A stretch of 19,301 bases of DNA, from positions 1-19,301 of the forward strand of contig JAAYBY010000106.1 of the NCBI GenBank assembly GCA_012729935.1. The letters run 5' to 3'. Below are positions 1 through 7,562 of this stretch, piece by piece (position 1 is the first letter of the stretch; each line of letters opens with the position of its first letter). This stretch comes from Clostridiaceae bacterium (lineage in GTDB: Bacteria > Bacillota > Clostridia > Saccharofermentanales > UBA5734). The position numbers and the translations under genes are program-made. The notes under the pieces are model-generated. The model was not told the DNA's origin and did no database searches. It saw nothing but the letters and a program-made list of their open reading frames with translations.

Positions 1-2
1 CC

Positions 3-1373
3 CATCAGGATTATCGGGTTGAACTGGCCTGGCGGGGCGTCGAGAGTGTCTATGATAAATTTTTCTTTGAACACAACGATGAAGATGCAAAAGTCCTTGA
101 AGAAGTGGCTGCATTCCGTAAGGGTGTCGATCCGGAAATGTTCCGGTCGAAGTACATCGATATAACGGCTGTTGAAAAACTCGCCGGCATTGACAAAGCC
201 GATCAGGAACTATCCATGATCAACGACATCGTTGTCAACGATGATTTTGCCCAGTACATTGCGTTGCGTATCGATATGTCCAACAGTGAAATTGCCGGTC
301 TTGAGGAAAACATCGCGATCCAGCAGGCTGCGATTATCGAAAACCCGTCGCAGGAGGAATACCTCAACCAGATTATTGAAGACTTACGCCGGCAAATCGA
401 TAACATCCGGACCAACACGATTCCAATACTTGAATACCGGTTAAACAAGAATATCCTGCCAGGCCTCGACATCTGGCAGAATCGGGCGCTGAGTGATGTT
501 GAGAACAGCCGCAATCAACTGGCCTATTTGCGGATCCTGTCAGAAGAGGAATGGAACGAAAGCTACTATGACAAACAGCAGGGTCAGACGTACGCAGATT
601 ATGTCGCATCCATGCAAAAGCAGATCGATGCACTCAACAAAACGATCATCATCGCCCAGAAATCACTTGATGCCGATCAGCCGGACATGATTTATGAACC
701 ACAGGGCGCGCGCAACCGGACCGTTGAGTTTCTCGGATACAGCACGGTTGTTGCGCTTTTCGGTGTGCTTTTGGGTGGTTGGCTGATCGCCAGCGAATAC
801 CAGCAAGGGACGATCCGGCTTCTGATGATCCGACCGAAAACACGGACCAAGATTCTCCTTTCCAAGTTTCTGGCAGCTCTTCTGGTCTGGCTGGCAGTCG
901 ACCTGATCGGCAGCCTGCTCAATCTGATCACCAATGGCATCCTTTTCGGCTTTGCTGATTTTGCCTATCCAAACTATACGGTAGCCGGACAGATCAATTT
1001 CTTTGCCTTCTATCTGCCGAAGCTGCTGGCCTGCATGATGCCCATTTTGTTCATGTTCGCCATCGCGTTTATGCTTTCCGTGATTCTCAAGAACACGGCG
1101 GTTTCAATTGCCGTCCCGGTTGTTCTCTATATCGGCAGCACGATCATCATGAACATTTTCGCCTATCAGAATGGTATGGACTGGCTTGCCTACACACCAA
1201 TTCCGTTCATGCAGATGTCCGTATTTTTCTCACGCTACTCGTATATCCAGTACATCATTGAGCGTGGGGTGAATCTCAACCTGACGTTTGGCATCCTGCA
1301 GCTTCTGGCTCTGTCCATGATCTTTACAGGAATTGCCGCTTATGTTTTCAAGAAACGCGACATCGTCAACTGA
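3..1373 (+). CDS. ABC-2 type transporter permease (5' end outside window)
   Basis: The reading frame is open to the left edge (first full codon at base 3), so this is the C-terminal 456 residues of a longer protein. In-window residues 1 to about 225 are hydrophilic and rich in predicted helix/coiled coil, followed by five hydrophobic segments and a typical ABC-2 permease ending (FKKRDIVN). The layout matches ABC-2 permeases with a long extracytoplasmic domain between the first helix (outside the window) and the membrane block. A cytoplasmic ABC ATPase should be its partner, probably encoded upstream. The motif SEYQQGTIRLLMIRPKTR after the first visible helix is typical of the family. Substrate cannot be told. 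The gene is followed after 19 nt by the PASTA protein gene, suggesting one operon. An internal GTG at 105 is not a likely start because the frame continues upstream with sensible sequence. Confidence 0.85.
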   Translation, partial: HQDYRVELAWRGVESVYDKFFFEHNDEDAKVLEEVAAFRKGVDPEMFRSKYIDITAVEKLAGIDKADQELSMINDIVVNDDFAQYIALRIDMSNSEIAGLEENIAIQQAAIIENPSQEEYLNQIIEDLRRQIDNIRTNTIPILEYRLNKNILPGLDIWQNRALSDVENSRNQLAYLRILSEEEWNESYYDKQQGQTYADYVASMQKQIDALNKTIIIAQKSLDADQPDMIYEPQGARNRTVEFLGYSTVVALFGVLLGGWLIASEYQQGTIRLLMIRPKTRTKILLSKFLAALLVWLAVDLIGSLLNLITNGILFGFADFAYPNYTVAGQINFFAFYLPKLLACMMPILFMFAIAFMLSVILKNTAVSIAVPVVLYIGSTIIMNIFAYQNGMDWLAYTPIPFMQMSVFFSRYSYIQYIIERGVNLNLTFGILQLLALSMIFTGIAAYVFKKRDIVN

Positions 1374-1392
1374 ATGATCAAGGGGGTCCACG

Positions 1393-3219
1393 ATGGACGA
1401 GAAGAACCCGTTTCTAGACGCCTATAAGAAAAAACTGGGTGATCAGCCAGCTAACACTGAAGATACCCAGGTGCCGGTGGCTGAAGCAGGAGAAAAGCCG
1501 GGCAGTGCGCTGCATTTTGAAGAGCAGCCGACGTTTGCCGCGCCGCGCGAGATCGCTTTGGCCGGTAATTCAAGGCGATCACCCCGGACGAAAGTTGTTT
1601 CCTTGTTTATCTTTGCGGGTATTCTGGTACTGGTGGCAGTCTTGCTAATCTGGCTGTTCAGCCGTGGTACAACCGTCATCGATCTGACTGACTGGGCTTT
1701 GACAGACGCTCAGCTGTGGGCTGGTGACAATCGCATCAACCTGCAGGTAAAAGAAGAATATAGCGACTCGTTTGAAGAAGGTAAAATCATCAGCCAGTCA
1801 CCACAGCCTGGAGACAAAATCAAGAAAAACGGCTTTCTCCAGATCAAAGTCTCACGTGGCCATGACCCTGATGTAACGCTGGAACTGCCGGATTTACTGA
1901 AGATGACAATGGGCGAGGTTGAAGCGTGGGCCGCGGATAACTATATGACCAAGGTCCGCATTACATCGGAATACAGCGATTCAGTTGTCTCCGGACGGGT
2001 GATCCGCTATGAGATCAATGACGATACAGTTGTGGATAAAGTCAAGCGCAGCACGCCGATCTATGTGATTGTGTCCAAGGGATCTGAACCCCAGACGGCT
2101 GAACCGATCGTGCTGCCGGATTTCCGGGAACTATCGATTGCCCAGAGCCAGCAGTTCGCGAAGGACAACAATCTGACGTTGAAGATAAATGAAGCGTACG
2201 ACGATTTCGCCCCAAGCGGGACGATCATCGACCAGAGCACGGATCCCGAAGAAGAAGTCGAGCCCGGAACGATCATCACACTGACTGTATCCAGGGGACG
2301 CAAAATCCTTATACCGGATTTTTCCGCTTACACCAAGGATCAGGCTGCTGCCGCGGCCTCTGAACTGGGCATTCCGATCTCTGTCAGAGAGCGGTATTCG
2401 TCTGCTGACACCGGTCGCTTTTTATCGCAAAGCCTGACCTCAGGATCAGTCTATATGACCGGAGACATTCTGGAGCTGGTTTATTCGCTTGGCAACAAAA
2501 TCGTGCTGTCCAGCTATGTCGGACAGCCGCGCGTTTCAATTGAAGCCTGGGCACAGGAATTGAATGAGCAAGGCGCGGCGATTCGCATCAGTGTCACCCA
2601 GACGCAGAATAACGCACCCAGAGACACAATCATCTACCAGGATAAGGCCAATATCGTGATTGGAACGAGTGCCACGATCCATGTGACCGTCTCTCTTGGG
2701 AGAAAGGTATCGGTGCCTGATCTTGTCGCAGTAGAAGGTTCAGAATACGGTATTGCCGTTACCCGGGACATCGCGACAGCTGCCTGCGAAGCAGTTGGCC
2801 TGATCCCTGTTTATGTTCCTGAGAAAAAAAGCGGACGATTGCCCGGAGAAATCTGGTATCAAAGTCTTGAGCCGAGCAAGGAAGTTTATGAAGGCACACC
2901 TGTTACATTAAAATACAATCCCTCAGATGTCGCGGTAACGTTACCGGATTTCCGCGGCAAAACCGAGGCAGCTATCATCGCGGAGGGGTACCGAAAGAAG
3001 TTGACCATCACCTTTGTTCAGGCTGATCTGCCGGTCGCAGGATTTGCTGATCAGGTTGTTGAACAGTCGATTCGGGCTGGTGAAACGGTAGCTGCCGGCA
3101 CGTCCATTACTCTGACAATCAGTCCGCCGGAACCGCCGGTTGAGACGGATCCGACTGATTCGACATCAACTGACCCGTCCGAATCGGATCAGACCGGTTC
3201 CACATCGTCTGAAGCATAA
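1393..3219 (+). CDS. Membrane-anchored PASTA-repeat protein without kinase domain
   Basis: 608 residues. A hydrophilic N-terminus (about 1-66) is followed by one membrane segment (about 68-90) and then seven tandem PASTA-like repeats: roughly 94-156, 161-230, 238-302, 305-367, 370-436, 438-512 and 514-579. Each has the pattern 'V..PD....' , a helix, then '..G.I..Q....G......G....L.VS.G'. The tail (about 580-608) is Pro, Ser, Thr and acidic. PASTA domains are known from the extracellular part of PknB/PrkC/StkP Ser/Thr kinases and some penicillin-binding proteins, where they bind cell-wall fragments or help localisation. Here neither a kinase nor a transpeptidase domain is present, so the protein probably senses or binds cell wall with only a short cytoplasmic tail; that is inference. 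The ATG at 1393 has a good AGGGGG ribosome site about 7 nt upstream. Confidence 0.88.
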   Translation: MDEKNPFLDAYKKKLGDQPANTEDTQVPVAEAGEKPGSALHFEEQPTFAAPREIALAGNSRRSPRTKVVSLFIFAGILVLVAVLLIWLFSRGTTVIDLTDWALTDAQLWAGDNRINLQVKEEYSDSFEEGKIISQSPQPGDKIKKNGFLQIKVSRGHDPDVTLELPDLLKMTMGEVEAWAADNYMTKVRITSEYSDSVVSGRVIRYEINDDTVVDKVKRSTPIYVIVSKGSEPQTAEPIVLPDFRELSIAQSQQFAKDNNLTLKINEAYDDFAPSGTIIDQSTDPEEEVEPGTIITLTVSRGRKILIPDFSAYTKDQAAAAASELGIPISVRERYSSADTGRFLSQSLTSGSVYMTGDILELVYSLGNKIVLSSYVGQPRVSIEAWAQELNEQGAAIRISVTQTQNNAPRDTIIYQDKANIVIGTSATIHVTVSLGRKVSVPDLVAVEGSEYGIAVTRDIATAACEAVGLIPVYVPEKKSGRLPGEIWYQSLEPSKEVYEGTPVTLKYNPSDVAVTLPDFRGKTEAAIIAEGYRKKLTITFVQADLPVAGFADQVVEQSIRAGETVAAGTSITLTISPPEPPVETDPTDSTSTDPSESDQTGSTSSEA

Positions 3220-3294
3220 AATGAATCATATCGAAAATGGCAGATCAGCCATCTACGAATCCGATGAGCGGGAAACCCTGATTCGGTTGCGGGG

Positions 3295-3519
3295 TTACTG
3301 CATACAGCTGTCAGTCATACGGCGCAGCTCCTGACGTCTTTTCTCAGTTCGCTCCGGATCGATTTGGAATGTTTTCTGATTCGTCTGCGTGATGAAGTCG
3401 CCGACTCTGGCCTGGTCGGGCAGGGCACTGCGTGCAATCACGAACCGGCTGCGGTCCAATCGTACGACGGTTGCTCCTGTTTCCCTGATCTCCTCGACGA
3501 AACCTTCATTTGGATTCAT
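3295..3519 (-). CDS. DUF3006 domain protein
   Basis: 74 residues from ATG 3519. The frame is open further upstream (to 3582), but this ATG is preceded by GGAGGTGA five bases away, which settles the start. The sequence begins with a short beta-rich segment (GFVEEIRETGATVVRLD), continues with 'SALPDQARVGDFI', and ends in a basic/acidic helix starting at DPERTEKRRQELRRM. This is the DUF3006 pattern (small beta-barrel-like domain, then a charged C-terminal helix), a family of unknown function common in Firmicutes. It lies convergent to the PASTA gene (75 nt between the two stops) and divergent from the NusG-II gene. No signal peptide or membrane segment. Confidence 0.75.
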   Translation of the reverse strand: MNPNEGFVEEIRETGATVVRLDRSRFVIARSALPDQARVGDFITQTNQKTFQIDPERTEKRRQELRRMTDSCMQ

Positions 3520-3558
3520 CGTGCTCACCTCCGCGTGCTTGCGGTCTGGTCTCTTTCT

Positions 3559-3589
3559 TGCTTTAATTTTATCATCTTTCACGTATAAT
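3559..3589 (+). promoter_or_regulatory. Candidate promoter for the NusG-II / Gx / PAP2 genes
   Basis: A perfect TATAAT is at 3584-3589. The best -35 choices are weak: TTGCTT at 3559-3564 (19-base spacer) or CTTTAA at 3561-3566 (17 bases). It overlaps the opposite promoter almost completely. If used, transcription would start around 3596, after the first in-frame ATG at 3588. Confidence 0.45.
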
Positions 3590-3594
3590 GGTAA
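3566..3594 (-). promoter_or_regulatory. Candidate sigma-A-type promoter for the DUF3006 gene
   Basis: On the minus strand TTACCA (3594-3589) and TAAAAT (3571-3566) are separated by 17 bases: 4/6 and 5/6 matches to the -35 and -10 consensus. The predicted start of transcription near 3559 would give a leader of about 40 nt containing the GGAGGTGA ribosome site. Confidence 0.5.
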
Positions 3595-3620
3595 TCGATC
3601 CGACTATTTTGATGGGAGCG

Positions 3621-4088
3621 ATGGATATCGGGACACCGGTAGAAAAAGTAGATAACACAACAAATAAACGACAGTCAGTGCGCTGGTATCACTGGCTCAA
3701 ATGGGGTGACTGGCTGATTTACGGGCTGGTTGGCACCCTGTCTGCAATCCTGCTCTTAAGTTCGCCGGCAATTTCTGGAGACGCCGCAAGTGGCGCAGTC
3801 CTGATCCGTGATGGTGAAACAATTCATCGCTGGTCTTTGCAGGAACTTGAGGAGGGCGGAAGCCTGGCGGTTGATGCTCATGACTATCACTACCAGATTG
3901 ACTACAGTGACGGGCGCATACGCTTTGTCAGTGCTGATTGCCCGGATAAGGTCTGCGTTACATCCGGCTGGATCAGCCGCCCGGGTCAGATCGCGGTCTG
4001 TGTTCCCGGTCATCTGATGCTGAAGATCAATTCGGATGCAACAGGTGAAACAGATCAGTCCGAAGATGTGGATGTGATTATCAAATGA
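3621..4088 (+). CDS. NusG domain II-containing membrane protein
   Basis: A short N-terminus is followed by one membrane segment (DWLIYGLVGTLSAILLLSS) and a compact beta domain ending in 'ADCPDKVC..(S)GWISRPGQ..VCVPGHLMLKI'. That Cys-containing ending is the signature of the NusG-II (DUF1312) family, which is extracytoplasmic here and not the transcription factor NusG. Its function is unknown, but it is commonly encoded next to Gx-transporter genes, as here. The start is unsettled: in-frame ATGs lie at 3588, 3612 and 3621. I exclude 3588 if the overlapping TATAAT is the -10 box. 3621 has GGGAG only 2 nt upstream, and 3612 has no ribosome site. The stop overlaps the next start in ATGA. Confidence 0.82.
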   Translation: MDIGTPVEKVDNTTNKRQSVRWYHWLKWGDWLIYGLVGTLSAILLLSSPAISGDAASGAVLIRDGETIHRWSLQELEEGGSLAVDAHDYHYQIDYSDGRIRFVSADCPDKVCVTSGWISRPGQIAVCVPGHLMLKINSDATGETDQSEDVDVIIK

Positions 4089-4705
4089 GTAGACAATCAG
4101 ACAGAATACGCCGCCTGACGACAGATGCCTTATTGATCTCGCTGGCGCTTGTGTTGTCAATAGCGGAGCGTTGGATTCCGCTGGAACTGCTTATCCCTGT
4201 TCCCGGCATTAAACTGGGACTGGCTAATATTGTGACGCTTGTTGCCGTCCTGTGTCTTTATCCAATCGATGCAATTGCCCTGGTTACCGTTCGCAGTCTG
4301 ATTCTCGGCTTGATCAGCGGATTAACGACGTTTCTTTTCTCCTTGTCTGGCGGATTGCTGGCTTTGATGGTCATGTGGCTGGCCGGCAAACTTTACGACC
4401 GTGTCTTTTCGGTTATCGGGATCAGCCTCGTCGGAGCTGCTGCGCATAATATCGGCCAGATTTTTGTCGCAGGCTTTATTCTCCGGGAGCCGCTGCTCAT
4501 GACAACGTATCTTCCGGTTCTGCTGCTCACAAGCCTGGTGACAGGGACACTGACCGGTGTTGCTGCCCTGCCGGTTATCCGCTGGTTCACCAGATCGAAC
4601 CAAATGAAGGCGATTATGAAACCGGTCAACCCGACTTCTTCCGGAAGCCGACCGGACCCGCTTGAAACAAAACACCCGGCACAACACAACGGATCGGATG
4701 TTTAA
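4085..4705 (+). CDS. Gx transporter family protein (heptaprenyl diphosphate synthase component I-like)
   Basis: 206 residues, very hydrophobic, with about five to six membrane segments and a hydrophilic C-terminal tail of about 35 residues. The stretch 'IPVPGIKLGLANIVTL' after the first helix is the family hallmark (Hpre_diP_synt_I / ECF-like S-component fold). Despite the synthase name, members are membrane proteins thought to act in transport; the substrate is not known. The start overlaps the NusG-II stop (ATGA), so the pair is probably translationally coupled. The PAP2 gene follows 2 nt after the stop. The grouping with a lipid phosphatase would fit polyprenyl-phosphate or envelope metabolism, but that is inference. 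Confidence 0.85.
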   Translation: MSRQSDRIRRLTTDALLISLALVLSIAERWIPLELLIPVPGIKLGLANIVTLVAVLCLYPIDAIALVTVRSLILGLISGLTTFLFSLSGGLLALMVMWLAGKLYDRVFSVIGISLVGAAAHNIGQIFVAGFILREPLLMTTYLPVLLLTSLVTGTLTGVAALPVIRWFTRSNQMKAIMKPVNPTSSGSRPDPLETKHPAQHNGSDV

Positions 4706-4707
4706 CC

Positions 4708-5298
4708 ATGCCGGCGTCGGGTATCACATCAATCGCACTGCTGGCGGCTTTTGTTTTTCTGGGATACCTAAATCCTTTCTTTGACGGGCTTAATCTTTCC
4801 ATTCGCCGCTGGGTCAATCGGACACGCGTCTCAGCGCTGCGCCCCTTAATGATTCTGACACATCGATTCAACGATGTTTTATCAGTCAGCATCCAACTGC
4901 TGGCTCTCGGACTATTCATTGGATTCATCTTCAAAGACTGGTACCGCGCGACTCTTTTGACGTCTACTTTACTGGTCCAGACGGCCATTGTCGGTGTTGC
5001 CAAGCGAATGACGGCTGTTGACCGGCCGCCGCAAGCCGCAGCCTATGTCATTATGACATCCGGTTCCTATCCGAGCGGACACAGCTCGATCAGTCTTTCT
5101 TTTGCGCTGCTGGTACCAACTATTCTCAATCCGTTTCTGCCGTTGGCTGCCATCTGGCTGATGGGCGGTTATCTGATGATTTCCGCGATTCTGACGGCGT
5201 ACGGACGATTGTATCTTGATGTCCACTGGCTGTCCGATATTATCGGTGGCTGGCTTCTGGCTGTCGCAACTTATCTGGCCGTGCGATTATTGTTATAA
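4708..5298 (+). CDS. PAP2-family membrane phosphatase
   Basis: 196 residues with about five to six membrane helices. All three motifs of the PAP2/acid phosphatase family are visible: K99-x6-R106-P107 (KRMTAVDRP), P122-S-G-H125 (YPSGHSS), and R167-x5-H173-x3-D177 (GRLYLDVHWLSD). His125 and His173 are the expected nucleophile and acid/base residues. Members dephosphorylate lipid phosphates such as undecaprenyl diphosphate or phosphatidic/phosphatidylglycerol phosphate at the membrane; which one cannot be told. The ATG is 2 nt past the preceding stop and has no clear ribosome site, so coupling to the upstream gene is likely. The stop codon lies within the -10 box of the next promoter. Confidence 0.9.
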   Translation: MPASGITSIALLAAFVFLGYLNPFFDGLNLSIRRWVNRTRVSALRPLMILTHRFNDVLSVSIQLLALGLFIGFIFKDWYRATLLTSTLLVQTAIVGVAKRMTAVDRPPQAAAYVIMTSGSYPSGHSSISLSFALLVPTILNPFLPLAAIWLMGGYLMISAILTAYGRLYLDVHWLSDIIGGWLLAVATYLAVRLLL

Positions 5299-5299
5299 T
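5271..5299 (+). promoter_or_regulatory. Extended -10 promoter upstream of the rRNA methyltransferase gene
   Basis: TGTTATAAT (5291-5299) is a perfect extended -10 (TGn + TATAAT). A weak -35 (TTATCT, 5271-5276) lies 17 bases before it. The -10 overlaps the PAP2 stop codon. Predicted leader is about 75 nt. Confidence 0.6.
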
Positions 5300-5345
5300 G
5301 GTGAAAACCGGGATCTGGACCCGCTCTGTGGAGCCGATCGGAATG

Positions 5346-5365
5346 GACAGCAGCCAATAGCTGTC
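5346..5365 (+). promoter_or_regulatory. Leader hairpin just before the ribosome site
   Basis: GACAGC (5346-5351) and GCTGTC (5360-5365) form a perfect 6-bp stem with an 8-base loop, ending 3 bases before AGGAGGT (5369-5375). It might tune translation initiation; no known motif was recognised. Confidence 0.3.
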
Positions 5366-5379
5366 TGCAGGAGGTAAGA

Positions 5380-6591
5380 TTGCACGCACGAATTGTTATG
5401 ACGACGCTTTTCGGCATTGAAGCCGTCACTGCGCGTGAATTGGAATTTTTGGGGTATCAACGGGAGCAAATCACCGTGTCCGACGGACAGGTTGTGCTTG
5501 ATCCCGGCGAGCAGTGGCAGGATGTTATACAGGCAGTTGCCATCCTGAACATTCACCTGGCGACTGCGGAACGGGTATTGTTGCAGATCGCAGCGTTCGA
5601 AGCAAAAACATTTGACAGGCTATTTGATCAGACGCGACTCGTTGAGTGGGAAAACTGGGTTCCCGACGGCTTTGCTTTCATTGTCAACGGTTATTCACGA
5701 CAGTCTGAGCTGTTTGGCATTCCAGCTTGCCAGAGTCTCATCAAGAAAGCGGTCGTTGACCGGCTTCTCGAACATAAGGGCTTGAATTCGGGCAGTCATC
5801 TACCCGAAGATCGCTCGCTCGGATTGATTCGGATTCAGTTTGGTATCGTGGCAAACGTTGTGCACCTGATGATCGACACGTCAGGTGATGGCCTGCATAA
5901 ACGAGGTTATCGGCCGCTCCTTCATGAAGCACCAATTCGGGAAACGCTGGCGGCAGCCATTATCCGGCTGGCCCGTTTTCAGTCGTTTGAACACGAGGCG
6001 TTCCTTGATCCGCTGTGCGGTTCGGGGACGTTTCCCATTGAGGCTGCGATGATGGCAGCCAATATGGCACCCGGGCTCAACCGATCCTTTGATGCTGAGC
6101 ATTGGCCGCATGTCAATCCGGATACGTTCGCATCCGTCAGGGCTGCGGCCCGCGCGAACATAAAGACCAGCAAACCAGATCGGCCGATGATCTTTGGTTC
6201 TGACTTATCCGCGCGGGCTATCGAAACTGCCAGAAGCAATGCCAGTCGAGCGGGCGTGTCGGATCTGGTAGAGTTCTGGCAGGCGGATGTTCGCACATTG
6301 AAGGATACCGGTCTGTCACAGCAGACCGGGTCAGATCGGCACCTGATTATCTGTAATCCACCGTATGGTGAGCGTTTGTCCAGTATTGAAGAAGCAGAAC
6401 AACTTCATATGACGCTCAGCCGGATTTTCCTGGATCGGGGATTTCCCAGACCCGGCATCCGGTTTTTTATTCTCTCTCCGCTGAAAACCTTCGAGGAGAT
6501 GGCCGGTGGTCCTGCTCATAAAAGACGCAAGCTGTATAATGGGATGATCCCCTGTACGCTTTATCAGTATTTCAGACAAAGGAGAAATTGA
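5380..6591 (+). CDS. THUMP-domain class I SAM-dependent rRNA (guanine-N2) methyltransferase, RlmL/YpsC-like
   Basis: 403 residues. The start is TTG at 5380, supported by AGGAGGT four bases upstream. Residues about 1-165 form a ferredoxin-like/THUMP RNA-binding region. The family signature DTSGDGLHKRGYR follows, then the Rossmann methyltransferase domain: motif I D210-PLCGSGT (SAM binding), 'FGSDLSARAIETARSNA' (acidic residue for the ribose) and N326-P-P-Y329 (catalytic NPPY of N2-guanine methylases). The expected product is m2G in 23S rRNA, as for the N-terminal half of E. coli RlmL. Length fits the single-domain Firmicute YpsC type, not the two-domain enterobacterial form. It has its own extended -10 promoter and is followed by the nucleotidyltransferase gene after 1 nt. 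Confidence 0.9.
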   Translation: MHARIVMTTLFGIEAVTARELEFLGYQREQITVSDGQVVLDPGEQWQDVIQAVAILNIHLATAERVLLQIAAFEAKTFDRLFDQTRLVEWENWVPDGFAFIVNGYSRQSELFGIPACQSLIKKAVVDRLLEHKGLNSGSHLPEDRSLGLIRIQFGIVANVVHLMIDTSGDGLHKRGYRPLLHEAPIRETLAAAIIRLARFQSFEHEAFLDPLCGSGTFPIEAAMMAANMAPGLNRSFDAEHWPHVNPDTFASVRAAARANIKTSKPDRPMIFGSDLSARAIETARSNASRAGVSDLVEFWQADVRTLKDTGLSQQTGSDRHLIICNPPYGERLSSIEEAEQLHMTLSRIFLDRGFPRPGIRFFILSPLKTFEEMAGGPAHKRRKLYNGMIPCTLYQYFRQRRN

Positions 6592-6592
6592 C

Positions 6593-7378
6593 GTGAAAGC
6601 CATTATTCTTGCAGCTGGTTATGCAACGCGACTTTATCCGCTGACCCGGGACCGGGCGAAATCGCTTCTCCCCATTCACGGGCGCCCGATCATCGACTAT
6701 CTTATCGATCAACTCCATACAATACCGGATGTCGATCGGATCTACGTGATCAGTAATCATCGGTTTGCCCACCAGTTTGAGGCATGGGCTGCCGAACGCG
6801 AGAACCTTGATAAGACGGCGGTAAAACACAACATACCCATTGACGTTCTTGATGATCAGACAACAAGTGAAGACGACCGGTTGGGTGCAATCGGCGATCT
6901 GCAATACTGCATTGACCAATATGAGATCGATGATGATTTGATTGTTCTGGCCGGTGATAATTTGTTTACAGGATCGCTTGTCAATGCCTGGCGGGTATTC
7001 CGGACACACCAGCAGGACATGCTGCTGGCTGCTCACCTGGCAGCAGACGAAGATCCGAAGCGATTTGCCATCGCCCAAATCGACGATCTCGGAATGGTGC
7101 AGCATCTTGAGGAGAAACCGCAGCAGCCGCGCAGCGATCTGGCGGTTTATGCCATCTATTTTTACCGCCGGGACACTGTTCCGCTGATCCGGGAATATCT
7201 GGCATCTGGTAACAATCCGGACGCACCAGGACATTTTCCAGTTTGGTTACACACACGCAAACCGATTCGTGTCCATTTGCTCGAAGGATTGTGTATCGAT
7301 ATCGGCACACCCAAAGCGTATCAAGATGTCATGACAACTTTTCCGGTGTCCACACATGACGAACACCATCAGAAATGA
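6593..7378 (+). CDS. Sugar-1-phosphate nucleotidyltransferase family protein
   Basis: 261 residues, GTG start preceded by AAAGGAG about 8 nt upstream. N-terminal signature LAAGYATRLYPLTRDRAKSL (Arg13 and Lys23 as in NTP-transferases), the metal-binding G121-D122-N123, then EEKP (about 163-166) and 'CIDIGTPKAYQD' near the C-terminus (second metal Asp). These are the landmarks of the RmlA/GlmU-type NTP_transferase fold, which joins NTP and a sugar phosphate (or phosphocholine in LicC-like members) to NDP-sugar and pyrophosphate. The substrate cannot be assigned, since no sugar-pathway genes are adjacent. No left-handed beta-helix domain is present, so it is not full-length GlmU or GlgC. Confidence 0.85.
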   Translation: MKAIILAAGYATRLYPLTRDRAKSLLPIHGRPIIDYLIDQLHTIPDVDRIYVISNHRFAHQFEAWAAERENLDKTAVKHNIPIDVLDDQTTSEDDRLGAIGDLQYCIDQYEIDDDLIVLAGDNLFTGSLVNAWRVFRTHQQDMLLAAHLAADEDPKRFAIAQIDDLGMVQHLEEKPQQPRSDLAVYAIYFYRRDTVPLIREYLASGNNPDAPGHFPVWLHTRKPIRVHLLEGLCIDIGTPKAYQDVMTTFPVSTHDEHHQK

Positions 7379-7475
7379 GTAAAGGATAAATCAGGGTGTA
7401 ATGACTCGTATTTAGGGGTTCTCACATGATGGCAAAAATGCGTTCGGTTTTCCGATCTGTGAAACAGAAAAACGA

Positions 7476-7518
7476 AAACCCGTGATTGTAGGGGTTTCAA
7501 GGGACGAAATCCCTGAAA
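7476..7518 (+). promoter_or_regulatory. Two mutually exclusive hairpins in the proA upstream region
   Basis: Hairpin 1 pairs AAACCC (7476-7481) with GGGTTT (7492-7497). Hairpin 2 pairs TTTC (7495-7498) with GAAA (7515-7518) and AGGGA (7500-7504) with TCCCT (7510-7514), with one bulged A at 7499 and loop CGAAA. They share bases 7495-7497, so only one can form fully. No U-run follows either. Confidence 0.3.
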
Positions 7519-7527
7519 GTGTTGTCC

Positions 7528-7562
7528 TGTGGTTATGCACAGAGTTATCCACACTATCCACA
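7528..7562 (+). promoter_or_regulatory. Cluster of DnaA-box-like sites
   Basis: Three direct 9-mers match or nearly match the DnaA box TTATNCACA: TTATGCACA (7533-7541, full match), TTATCCACA (7545-7553, full match to the strongest consensus) and CTATCCACA (7554-7562, one mismatch). A fourth, imperfect box on the minus strand (7528-7536, ATAACCACA) overlaps the first. A+T-rich DNA follows to about 7610. A function in replication or DnaA titration/regulation is inferred. Confidence 0.6.

Noticed and set aside
3220..3294. Bidirectional terminator between the PASTA and DUF3006 genes
   Set aside because: Only weak 5-bp inverted repeats (for example ATGGC/GCCAT and AACCC/GGGTT) are present, without T-runs on either side.
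6572..7234. 220-codon open frame on the minus strand
   Set aside because: It lies wholly opposite the nucleotidyltransferase gene, shows no recognisable family, and has no independent support; taken as a shadow of the real gene.
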